From Rallus limicola (Eukaryota > Chordata > Aves > Gruiformes > Rallidae), in the NCBI GenBank assembly GCA_022605955.1, contig JAKCOZ010000005.1:868001-932000 (forward strand): DNA of 64,000 bases. The letters run 5' to 3'. Position 1 is the stretch's first letter. Every line of letters starts with the position of its first letter. Below, piece by piece: positions 33,962-43,800 of the stretch. The translations under genes and the position numbers were made by a program. Under the pieces are notes generated by a model. It was not told the DNA's origin and ran no database searches. It saw only the letters and a list, made by a program, of their open reading frames with translations.

Positions 33962-34040
33962 CATCATAGAATCACAGAATGATTTGGATTGGAAGGGATC
34001 TCAAAGATCCTCTAGGTTCAACCCCAAAGCCTGTAGTAAT
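33962..34040 (-). mobile_element. CR1 LINE 3' tip, antisense
   Basis: ATCATAGAATCACAGAATG, then TTGGAAGGGATCTCAAAG and TTCAACCCC on the plus strand: the reverse complement of a CR1 3' terminus, about 75 bases long. Confidence 0.85.
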
Positions 34041-35090
34041 TATTCATCTGTACACATTCCAGGGAAAATCAAAACCCCATTAAAGCTTTTGCTGACCAAG
34101 TGAAGCAAAACAAAAATTCAGTCTGAAACAGACAAAACAGGTAGAATGTGTATAGGAAAATGAGACTAAAGAACTTACCAGGAACACACTGCTTATCCGA
34201 TGAAGCCAGTGGTAGCTGTTACTCGGGATGCCTCGAATCCAGGTTAGGGAAATGCTGAAAGAAAGTGTCAATGGGAACTGTATGATTTCAGAGTTTTGGA
34301 TAATGTAGTAAATGTGCCTGGCTTAAAGACTCTGTATAGTGATGGGAGAAATCTGAGAAAGGAAGACTGCAGGCATGGGAGGCACAACAGAGCCAAAGAA
34401 CAACATTTTGGATAAGTGAAAAGCATTTCTGTTACAGTCTGCCACATTCCAGCGTTCTGTCTCAACACCTTGAAAGCACGACTGACCTGGAGAATGTCAG
34501 TGCAACAGGAACATACACAGCGAAGAGCACTGCACTGGGAAGGGGAACGGAGAGAAAGTAGGGTACCAAACCTGGCTACGTGGTGACTGAAAGACGTGAG
34601 AAAATGCAAGAACTGATCAGAGCAGACCACCCATCTATGCAACCCTGAGCTAGTAAAGAAAAAAAGAATAGCTTAAAATGGAACAAACCCCACAATGTCA
34701 AATGAGGCCTGTAACACGAAAACACCGATGGGCTCCACAGAGTCTGACGTGTCCGGTGCTGGGATCTTTGCAGGAAAAAGCCCCTGTTGCATGTTTTCTA
34801 GTAGTGTGTTACAGACTATTTTTTTGCCTATATGATCATCAAAGGGCAGGGAACCGAGACACCTTTAGTAACGACTGAGCAAGCTTCTATCCCCTCTCAC
34901 GGCGGAGGCAGCAGCCTCCAGTCAGGTTTCAGGACTTTTCAATAGAAGAATCCCAACATTCCTGTGCAAAAGGTTGTCTCAGGGGCGTCCTTCTGTCTGC
35001 ACCTTCCTTACCATGACAAAGCACACCGTGAGGCACAAATTCACATCTCTACAGCACCCTCTTTTCTACTTTTTCTCTTGCTCTTGCAGC
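34041..35090. other. Gene-free stretch
   Basis: No recognisable gene or repeat. GC content rises sharply toward its right end. Confidence 0.5.
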
Positions 35091-35960
35091 TCCTCTCCAA
35101 CGATGGGCACGGGTGCTGCCCCGACTGCGGTCCAGGGGGACCCTCTCGCCCACCGCCATGGTCAGGGCCGGGCATGGAGCCGTCCGGCCCCAAGAGCATC
35201 GCAAGAGACGGTGCCGCTGCCAATTAGGTGCTCCCCAGTTAACGCCTACCAGGGATTTATTGCGCTCGGCATGGCATAACAGCACCGGGGGCCGCGGGCA
35301 GGCCGGGCTCTGCAAGGGGCGCCCGGCACCGCTGCCAGCCCGGGGCAGCCCCGGCTTCGGAGAGGAGCTCCGGTCACCGGTGGGACAGGGACATGGGCGG
35401 CATCCAGGGGCTCCTCCTGCCCGGGCACCGTCCCCCACCCCAGCCTGACAAGGTCACCCCAGGCGATGCCTGCGCCAGGGCCGTGCCCGTGCCCTGGTGA
35501 TGGTCACTTCCACCGGTGCCCCGGGGATGCCCCGTACCCCCAGACCCTCTGCCGAAGAAGCAGCGGCCGCCGCCCGGGAGCCAGGCCGGACCCACAGTCT
35601 CCAGACCCCCCAGTCTCCAGAACCAGCTCCTGCCGCCCCGGCCCCGCCCGGGACTCCCTCACCCCCCCAACCCTGTGCCCCTCCGGTTCCCGGCAGACCC
35701 CCCTGCCCCCCTCCCACCGCTCACTTCTCCATCTCCAGCGCTGCCACCTCCCTCTTCTCCTAGAGCTTGTCACTCTGGGCGCCAGCGGCACGGAGGTCGC
35801 TGCTCTCACCGCCACACCCCGGTGTCTGATGGAAAGGCCGTTAGTGAAGCCCGGGTCATTCGGGCACCGCTCCCCCAGGGTCACAGTTTTGCGCAGTTGG
35901 GTGTTGGCGAGAACGGGGTGACGGACGGAAAGAGACCCCGTAACTCGGAAGTCATCAAGT
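35090..35960. other. GC-rich, CpG-bearing island
   Basis: This is much more GC-rich than the sequence on its left, with frequent CG dinucleotides and long open frames on both strands, as expected from composition alone. A CTCTTGCAG acceptor-like site lies at about 35082. It could be a promoter-type island, but no TATA box, first exon or protein family is recognisable. Confidence 0.5.
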
Positions 35961-36990
35961 CGGTATGTTTATTGCGCGCAGGTGCACGGGGATCTCTCCA
36001 CCACAAAACGTGCACACCGGAGGCAGCAAAACCCTCCCGTATTTATACAATGAAACCATGAATAGTTTAGTGTTGCCTGTACATTTCCATCACCTAAACC
36101 CGCCTACTCTCGCTTCACGTGCTAATTCGCTTGGCAGCCTTTTGCGCTTGCGCAGATCCTTCCAAAAATGGTGGGCAAGGCTCTTCTGATCATGGGCGGT
36201 GGTCCCTCGGCCTTCCCCATAATGTACTCTTCACCCTTTACCTCCAATGTGATCATCTTGCAAGCCTGCAGGGTTCTTTTCAGCTTGAGTTAATGTATGT
36301 CCTCGTTAGCCATCTGATTTCCTTTAGCAAGGGCTCTTACAGACATGGTTGTCATGGGTACCATCTTTTCCTTCAAGTCCTGGTCTCTACAATCGCTCCC
36401 TTGTAATGAGGAACAGGGGGGTGCAGAAAATGGTGGTTGTGAGGAGCTGCTGGAAACCTCTGCAGCCCCACGGTGTGAACATCGGGCAATTCAAGGCCAT
36501 TGTGAATCACATCTGGGAGAAAAATACCGGGAGCAGCTGCGTTTTGCCACCGGAGAAGGGAATGAGGAGATGCAACGAGCTGTGCAGACACCAGGGCCGG
36601 GGACGGCGTGGGAGGAGGCGCCCCAGGTACCAGAGGGAAAGATACCCCTGCAACCCGTGGAGAAACCCACGGTAGAGCAGGTGTCATCACCCCCACAGCC
36701 CGTGGAAAGGCCGAGACCCAACCTGCAGCCCGTGGAGGGGCTCCACGCTGGGTGGAGCAGGTGGAAGTATAGAGAAGATGCTGTGACCCGACGTTGGAGC
36801 AAGCCTCTGCCAGCACTTGCAGCCCACAGAGATGAGCGAGAGAGAGATCTGCGCCGGAACAGGTTTGCTGGGGGGAGGCTTGTAACCCCGTGGAGGACTG
36901 GAGAGACACTGTGGTTTATGACTGCCCGCCATAGCAGTGATTCACGGCGGGGCAGCTGATGAACAGGTAAAGCCCTGTGGGAAAGGACTC
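35878..36990 (+). repeat. Left arm of an inverted repeat, interrupted by an LTR
   Basis: The stretches 35878 to about 35915 and about 36400-36990 are the reverse complement of 40409 to about 39783. Shared landmarks are GTCACAGTTTTG at the outer end, ATCGGGCAATTCAAGGCC, and CAGCTGATGAACAGGTAAAG at the inner end. The middle is occupied by an LTR-like insert. It looks like an ERV-derived dispersed repeat rather than a host gene, despite a 204-codon open frame. Confidence 0.8.
35920..36391 (-). repeat. Solo LTR nested in the left arm
   Basis: It interrupts sequence that is continuous in the right arm. On the minus strand it starts near TGTAGAGACCAGG, has a TATA-like TTGTATAAATACG near 36040, and an AATAAAC near 35968 followed by a U5-like tail. 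Edges are approximate and no target duplication was identified. Confidence 0.65.
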
Positions 36991-37475
36991 ACGCTGGAGA
37001 AGTCCGTGGAGGACTGTCTGCCCTGGGTGGGACCCCACAGGGCAGCATTGCAGGAGAATGGTTAGCAGCCAGAGGCCATGACTCACTGAAAGGCCTGCAC
37101 AGCCCAAACTTAGAAGCTGCAGAGACAAGGAGCTCATTTTAGGCAAGCACGGAATGCTTGTCGGAGCTATCTTTTGGTAAACACGGAGTGTTGGTACAAG
37201 TTAAGTTTAGTAGCCAATAGAAGCATAGTTGATGCCTATATGCCAATAAGAGAACAGTGTGAACTAATATTTTCACTACCTAAACTATGTAAGAAAAAAG
37301 AGCGTGCAGTAACGGGGATCTTGCAGCTAACTCATATTGGGTCATCTCTTGATTCCGGATTCCTGCTGATCCTGGGGCCTACAGCCTTTCCCTGGGCTCC
37401 TGACTGGATTCTTTACAACACAGCAGGGGGAGGGTGTGGAATAAATGCCCCCTCCCTGCCCCAGCCCAGAAGAAA
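36991..37475. other. Probable LTR-derived sequence, no gene
   Basis: AT-richer sequence with a plus-strand GGAATAAATGCCC at about 37438, suggestive of LTR polyadenylation. No protein family was seen. Confidence 0.35.
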
Positions 37476-38385
37476 ACCATAGAATCATAGCATGGCATGG
37501 GTTGGAAGGGACCCTGAGGATTACAGAGCTCCAACCCCCCTGCCACAGGCAGGGCCACCAACCTCAGGCCTGGATTCTACACAAGGTTGCCCAGAGTGTC
37601 ATCCAACCTGGCCTTCAACACTTCCAGGGTTGGGGCACCCACCCCCTCTCTGGGCAGCCTGTTGCAGCACCTCACCACTCTCTCCGTAAAAGCCTTCCCC
37701 CTACTATCTAACCTAAACCTTCCTTCCGTTAGTTTTAATCCACTCCCCCTTGTCCTGCCATTGTCTACCCTTTTACAAAGTTGAATCCCTCCCCTCCTGT
37801 TTCTCTGCTCCCTTCAGGGCCTGGAAGGCTGCAATGAGGTCCCCCCACAGCCTTGCCTTCTCTACGCTGACCAAGCCCAGCTCCCTCAGCCTCTCTCTGG
37901 AGGGGAGGTGCTCCAGCCCTCTAATCATCTCTGTGGCTTCCTCTGAACCCTCTCCAACAGCTCTACATCTTTCTTGTATTGCAGGCCCCAGCTCTGGACA
38001 CAGGACTCCAGCTGGGGCCTCCTGAGGACAGAGTAGAAGAGGACAGTCCCCTCCCTGTCCCTGCTCCCACCCTTCTTCTGATGGAGCCCAGGATACTATT
38101 GCCCTTCCAAGCTGCAAGAGCTCACTGCTGGCTCGTGGGAAGTTTCTCATCTACCAGAATCCCCAGGTCCTTCTCAGCAGGGCTGCTCCTAAGGAGCTCT
38201 TCTCCCAGCCTGTATCTATGTCTGGGATTCTTCCTGCCCCAGTGCAACACCTGACACTTGGCAGTGTTGAAGCTCATTAGGTTCACCCGGGCCCACCTTT
38301 CCAGCCTGTCAGGATCCCTCTGGATGGCTTCCTGTCCTTCTCTTGTGTGGGTGCCTGCCTAGCTGATCAAGGCCATTGCTATATT
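37476..38385 (-). mobile_element. CR1 LINE 3' part, antisense, about 0.9 kb
   Basis: The longest CR1 here. From ATAGAATCATAGCATGG through GGGTTGGAAGGGACCC, GGCAGGGCCACC and CAACCTGGCCTTCAACAC, it continues into the upstream part (GTGTTGAAGCTCATTAGGTT and CCTCTGGATGGCTTCC near 38270-38330). Confidence 0.88.
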
Positions 38386-38681
38386 CCTCTGCAGCACGAG
38401 CACTGATAAGCTGGCTCTCTCCCCCCCTTCCTGGTCCCCAGCTGGCTGTGAAGCTATTGCCAAAGCTCCCTGGAAGGTACTTACACAGCAGCCGGCTTGA
38501 ATAAAGTGACCTGCTGCTTTGAACCGTATTGGTGTGCATTCATTTCCTAGCGCCCTTCTGCGCTTCCAAAGACCCTGCTAAAAACCATCTTTCTTTTGAT
38601 CCTGGAGTTTGGACACGGGAAATCACCACGCTCTGGTGTCAACCAACCTGCAAGGAACTGGCCAAAGCCCCCATTTCCCAG

Positions 38682-38990
38682 TCCCTTCCCTGCCCTGTGC
38701 TACAATGTGGGGGGGAAGAAGGGAGTGAAATCATGACTAGAGTGAAGTCTGCTAAGAAGGGAGTTGGGGGGAGATAGAGGTGTTTTAAGATCTGGAAAAG
38801 GAAAACAGCTCATGAAGAAGTAACTGAGAACCCCATTTTTCCCAGTCCCTGCCCCGCTGTGCCACCATCGGGGGGAAGAAGGGAGCAAAATCATGACTAA
38901 GGGAAGGGAGCAAAATCATTCACACAGTCTCTGTCCCCTTGTGCCACAATCGGGGGGAAGAAGGGAGCAAAATCATGACTAAAGGTTGGG
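38682..38990. repeat. Imperfect tandem repeat
   Basis: Three to four units of about 55-110 bases share CAGTCCCTGCCC, a GGGGGGAAGAAGGGAG core and AAATCATGACTA. A poly-G run follows at about 38989-39000. The same motifs recur inverted at 39590-39780. Confidence 0.7.
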
Positions 38991-39071
38991 GGGGGGGGGG
39001 TGTTCCACCCCTCATCTCTGTGAATCACATATCAGTGTCGTGCTTAAAATCCCCATCACAACAGAAATTCT

Positions 39072-39302
39072 CTACAATTATTCCACTACCCAGCTCCGTT
39101 CAGTCTGCTCACTACAATTATTACACTACCCAGCTCTGTTCAGTCTGTTCTGCCCATTCCCTCATCCAATTAGTGTCCTTATCTCAAATTCCTCAAGCCT
39201 TATCTCAAATTCTCTACAATTATTACACTACCCAGCTCTGTTCAGTCTGCTCTGCCCATTCCCTCATCCAGTTAGTGTCCTTATCTCAAATTCCTCAAGC
39301 CC
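39072..39302. repeat. Tandem repeat, two full units and one partial
   Basis: Units begin ACAATTATTACACTACCCAG and continue through TTCAGTCTG, CTGCCCATTCCCTCATCCA and CTTATCTCAAATTCCTCAAG. Confidence 0.8.
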
Positions 39303-39325
39303 CACGCTGGGAGACAAAAAAGACT

Positions 39326-39785
39326 CTGGTGGTTTAGCCCTGGCTAAAGGCCAGACGCCCACCGAAGTCAGTCTGTCACTCCCCTTTTTAGTTGGACAGG
39401 GGAGAAAATATATATTGAGCGGCTTAGGAATCAGTGTAAGGACAGAGGGATCATCCTGTCATCAACGACACGGGCAGAACAGACTCAACCCAGAGTGAAG
39501 GAAAGAAAACTATCTAATTTATTACACTACACTAAAAAACCCAATGAAACTGGAGTCGGAAGCGTGACCAAATCTTAAAGCAAATGCAACCAGATCTTAA
39601 AACACCTTCCCCCCACCACTCCCTCCTTAACAGACTTTAGTCAGAATTTTGCTCCCCTCTCCCCTCCTGTTGTGTCACAGGGCAGGCAGGGACTGGGGAA
39701 AATGGGGTTCTCTGTAGCACCTTCCCCCCACCCCTCCATTCTCAGCAGACTTGACTCTAGTCATGATTTTGCTGCCTTTCCCACA
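39326..39785 (-). repeat. LTR-like element in HYDIN orientation
   Basis: On the minus strand it begins near TGTGGGAAAGG (39785) and ends near CTAAACCACCA, with a leader or primer-site-like TCTCCCAGCGTGGGGC following at about 39300-39316. It contains AATAAA at 39518-39523 on the same strand as the HYDIN C-terminal exon. Confidence 0.55.
39518..39523 (-). promoter_or_regulatory. First AATAAA downstream of the HYDIN stop
   Basis: Scanning the minus strand from the stop at 40413, no AATAAA or ATTAAA was seen for about 890 bases until this one, which lies in LTR-like sequence. It is a candidate polyadenylation signal for HYDIN. This is inference from position only. Confidence 0.4.
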
Positions 39786-40409
39786 GGGCTTTACCTGTTC
39801 ATCAGCTGCCCCGCCGTGAATCACTGTTATGGCGGGCAGTCATAAACCACAGTGTCTCTCCAGTCCTCCACGGGGTTACAAGCCTCCCCCCAGCAAACCT
39901 GTTCCGACGCAGATCTCTGTCGCGCTCATCTCTGTGGGCTGCAAGTGCTGGCAGAGGCTTGCTCCAACGTCGGGTCACAGCATCTTCTCTATGCCTCCAC
40001 CTGCTCCACCCAGCGTGGAGCCCCTCCATGGGCTGCAGGTTGGGTGTTGGCCTTTCCATGGACTGCAGGGAGAACAACACCCATTCCACCACGGGTTTGT
40101 CCACAGGCCGCAGGGGCAACTTTCTCTCCAGCACCTGGGGCGCCTCCTCCCACGCTGTCCCTGACCTTGGTGTCTGCACAGCTCGTAACAGCTCCTCATT
40201 CCCTTCTCCAGTGGCAAAATGCAGCTGCTATTTTTTCTCTGAGATGAGCTCCACAGAGGCGCTTTGACAATGGTCAGCCGCCCCGTTGGCCTTGAATTGC
40301 CCGATGTTTACACTTTGGGGCCACAGAGAATTCCAGCAGCTCCTCACAAGCACCATTTTCTGCAGCCCCTGTTCTCTCCCAGCACCCAACTAGACAAAAC
40401 TGTGACACC
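39783..40409 (-). repeat. Right arm of inverted repeat, abutting the HYDIN stop codon
   Basis: This is the reverse complement of the left arm at 35878-36990 without the nested LTR. Its outer end (GTCACAGTTTTG read on the minus strand) is only a few bases from the HYDIN TGA at 40413-40415, so the HYDIN 3' UTR is made of repeat sequence. Confidence 0.8.
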
Positions 40410-40412
40410 CGG

Positions 40413-40892
40413 TCACTTCTTAGCGGGGATGCCCCGCAGGTAGAACTCCCAGGAGACAGCTGTCCCCTGCCTGCCCGCCGCTGCGGGGCAAGAGACCACC
40501 AGCCGGCTGGCTATGGGGGCCGCCCCCCCCTCAAAAGACACAGCCAGGGCAGAGCTCTTCTTAGGCCCCAAGCTCTTGGGGCCCTTCACGCTGAAGGCTG
40601 GGTGCTGCACAGCGTACTGGAAGGCTGTGGCCTGGAGGAAGATGTTCTTGAAGGGGATGGAGACAGAAGAGCCGGCCTCAATGACGAAAGGGCCCTGGGG
40701 CTTGGGCAGCAGGGCCAGGCCGACCAGGGGGATGCAGTACTTGCCGCCCAGGGGTGAGGAGAGCTGCAGCACGGCCCTGGTTTCGCCCAGCTGGCAGGGC
40801 TCAAAGGTCACATCTACGCTGACTTCCGAGCCCCCGGGGCCGGCAGCGGCCGCAGTGATGGTTTGCTTGGTTTGGAAGTCCGGGGACTCGGT
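40413..40892 (-). CDS. HYDIN: HYDIN terminal exon with stop
   Basis: The 480-nt last exon encodes [30 protein letters not shown] and a final strand ending [10 protein letters not shown] before TGA. It holds the last ASH domain of HYDIN. Acceptor TGTACAG. Confidence 0.92.
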   Translation of the reverse strand, partial: TESPDFQTKQTITAAAAGPGGSEVSVDVTFEPCQLGETRAVLQLSSPLGGKYCIPLVGLALLPKPQGPFVIEAGSSVSIPFKNIFLQATAFQYAVQHPAFSVKGPKSLGPKKSSALAVSFEGGAAPIASRLVVSCPAAAGRQGTAVSWEFYLRGIPAKK

Positions 40893-43800
40893 CTGTACAG
40901 GGAGAGGAGAGAGAACAGCAGGGTGAGGTGTCACAGCCAGCACCTTGGGAAGAAACCGACAGCCTCCACTGTAAAAGGGGCCCTTTCCTTCACCTGCTGC
41001 TGCACCCCCAGCCCCGCCCTGCCCTGCCCCCCCTCAGGAAGCACCCACAATGAGTAACCCTGGGAGACCTGAAACCCCAGTGCTGGCAGGGACATGGAAG
41101 CCCAGGCACCACGGGACCTCCTAGAGCGGCTCCGACAAGGGTGGCAGAGAGGGGCCTATGTCTCAGCTCTGGTGGGAAGACCCAGCCACCTCCCCTCACT
41201 CCCCAGGCTCACATGGCCACCCCAAGCTCAAGGGGCAGGATCCCTCTTTGGAGAGGGGTGATGCTGGCTAGAGGAGGTGGCCCCTGCTCACCTGGAGCAG
41301 GTAGTCTGTCTTCTGCCGGGCGTAATTCATGATTTTGGTGGTGATGGTGTGACTAGAGCCCAGTGGGGTACAAAAGTAAAGCGGCTTCTCCGGCTTGCTG
41401 GCGATTGCTTTCAGGTGCAGGTGGTAGTAGGAAGAGCCCAGTTCACTGCTCTGGAGCACCAGCTCCCCGGTGGTCTCCCCCATTTTCAGGGGCAGGTACT
41501 CAAAGGCAAGATCAGCCTGGGAAGAATGAAAGGAAGAAGCCACTGGGTCAGGCAGAGATGGGGAAATCGATCCCTGCTGTGCTCACACGGTGCTGGAAGG
41601 CAGCCCGACACCCTCCCTCGCTCCAACTCCTCCTCCCACTCAGAGTCCAGCTGCCTGCAGTCCTCCAACACTATCCCAGAAGCTTCCTACCCTGAAATGC
41701 TCCCATATCCCACCCTGCTGCCGCTGAGGGAAGCACATTGCAGGGGGTGACACAGCAGACTGCAGCAGCACAGGGAGATTCCCACCAGGGATAGTCTCCC
41801 TTCCTGCTTCTCCTTCAAATAATCAGCAGGAGGAGCTGTCAGCCTTGGAAGGAAGCCCTGCATGGTTCGTGCCATCAAGAAAGGCTGCAGGGCCGGGAGA
41901 GCGTGGGGGATGAGCTTCGTGCCTACCTGTGTCTGCGCAGGAACAGTGAAGTGTGAGGGGACGCTGACATCGGGCACTTTGCAGTCTACAGCAAACGTCA
42001 CCGGGACAGGCAGGGGGTTGTCCACCTTGACGGTGGAAGACAGCCTCTGCCGAATGGGGGTGCTCATTTCAACAGTGCTGATGGGTCCCGAAGCGCTGAC
42101 CTTGAAAGTCACCATGTAGAACAGGTACTCTCTGGTCACCTTGTTGAGGAAGGTCACCTGAACCGGAGGAAGTCGGAGAAGTGCGGTCAATCTGCACAGA
42201 AAACCCACACCAGGTGGGCTAAGCCAGCCCAGAGACAGCCCCCAAAAGCTCCACAGAACGGCCACAAGCAGCCACTGAGGAAGAGTGCCAAGGCCAGGGA
42301 AAGCACGTGTGGCATTCCCAGGTTGTTCTCTCCCCACTGCCCATTGCTTCCAGCTCACCAGTGTCCTGAGCCACCCGTGCTTAGTGACACCCTGCAGAGA
42401 GACTGACCCAGGAGCAGGGTGCACAGAGGGGCTCAGTCCCCACCCAAGACACCAACAGGTCCCACCAGTGGGCATGTGGAGGTACGAAGAACACACGTGT
42501 GGCTTCTCAGTGAGCAGATGGCTCCTTGATGGGCCCCACAGCCTGCTGCCCATGCTTACCGTCATGTTGAAGACTCCTTCCTTGTAGGAGAAGAACGTGA
42601 GCTTGTAGTTCTTCGTGGAGGAGCCTGGCACATCGATGTATTCCAGCCCCTCCAGGACAGAACTCTTATCCACATTCTCTGGTTTAGTTATGTCCACTAC
42701 CACGAGGAACCTGCGGGCAAGAAGGATGCAGCAAAGGTCAAGGGGAAGGACTCCGCAGGATGCTCATCGTGTGGGGTACAACACAGCCCCTCTCCTCCTC
42801 AGTGCCTCGGGCAGAGGGAAGCAGCGCTTGGAGGAAAGCCCTCCCGGACGCCTACAACCAGCAATGGCTCCAGAAGAACAGAAAGCTCTCAGGAAGGAGC
42901 TTCCACAGGCAGCGGGATGCCCCTCCCTGTGCTGCTGCAGGGATCGCTGACAAGACGGGAGTTACGGGCCGGACTCACCTCTGTGCTCTGTTCAGCCAGT
43001 TGGAGACAGGGATGAGCTCCGTGTGGGAAGTCCTACACGGAACCTCCCGGAAAATGTTCCCCGAACACTTTGGGGCCTCAGCACTGCCTTGCAGGAGGTA
43101 GTACAAGCCTGTCCCATCCGGCAGCGGGAAGAAGATGAAGCCCTAGAGACAAGCAAGAGGTGAGTGAGCTCTCCTGCTCTCTGCCCAGCCCCGTTCCGGG
43201 TTTCCAAGCGTGCTCTCAGTCCCAGGTCTCAGGCCACCACCTCCGAGCGAGTCCGGCTGGCAGAGCAGCCCTGTCCCCTGTGCAGGTGGAGATGACAACG
43301 TTGTACCTACTCGGGCTGGGGCAGCTACAGGACGCTGAGGCAGCGTGTCTGGGTAAAGCGAGGGAACGTCAGCCCCGCAAGCAGAGCTGCTCTGCACACC
43401 CCAACACCCCTTTTCCTGCCTTGCTGACATGGGGACACCTGTCCTTGCTTCAGCCCACAAGCCTTTTGCTGCTTTTCCTCTCCCCCACCCAGCCGAGGAG
43501 GGGGTGACGGAGTGGCTCTGGGTCTCATTTCCCACCTGCCTGCTCGTGGCGAGGGGGGCACTGAGGAACAGCAGGGCAGCTCAGGCCCCCGTTTCCCTGC
43601 GTGCTGGAGAAGTCGTCGCCCAGACATCCTGCTTTAACTTTACCCACACCTGGCCTCCAGCCCCCAAGAAGCCCAGCTCCAAACACAGACCACAGGATAA
43701 TTTCTGCTTGGATGGGACCTCTGAAGGTCATCTCATCCAACCTCCTGCCCAAAGCTGGGCCAGCTACCAAGGTCGCTATGAGAGTCAGCGTGCTGGCACG

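Noticed and set aside
20118..35090. Possible host gene between the HYDIN blocks
   Set aside because: I looked for exon chains and for genes expected near HYDIN in vertebrates. Apart from ERV and CR1 sequence, only short unrelated open frames were found.
35454..35884. Overlapping open frames on both strands rich in Gly, Pro, Arg and Ala
   Set aside because: These are expected from GC-rich composition. No motif, splice pattern or homologue is recognisable.
36345..36959. 204-codon plus-strand open frame
   Set aside because: It lies in the inverted-repeat arm; the matching arm at 39.8-40.4 kb shows that it is dispersed repeat sequence, not a host gene.
38682..39302. Regular repeats as a possible CRISPR-like array
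   Set aside because: Units are imperfect, adjacent without unique spacers, and embedded in LTR-derived DNA of an animal genome.
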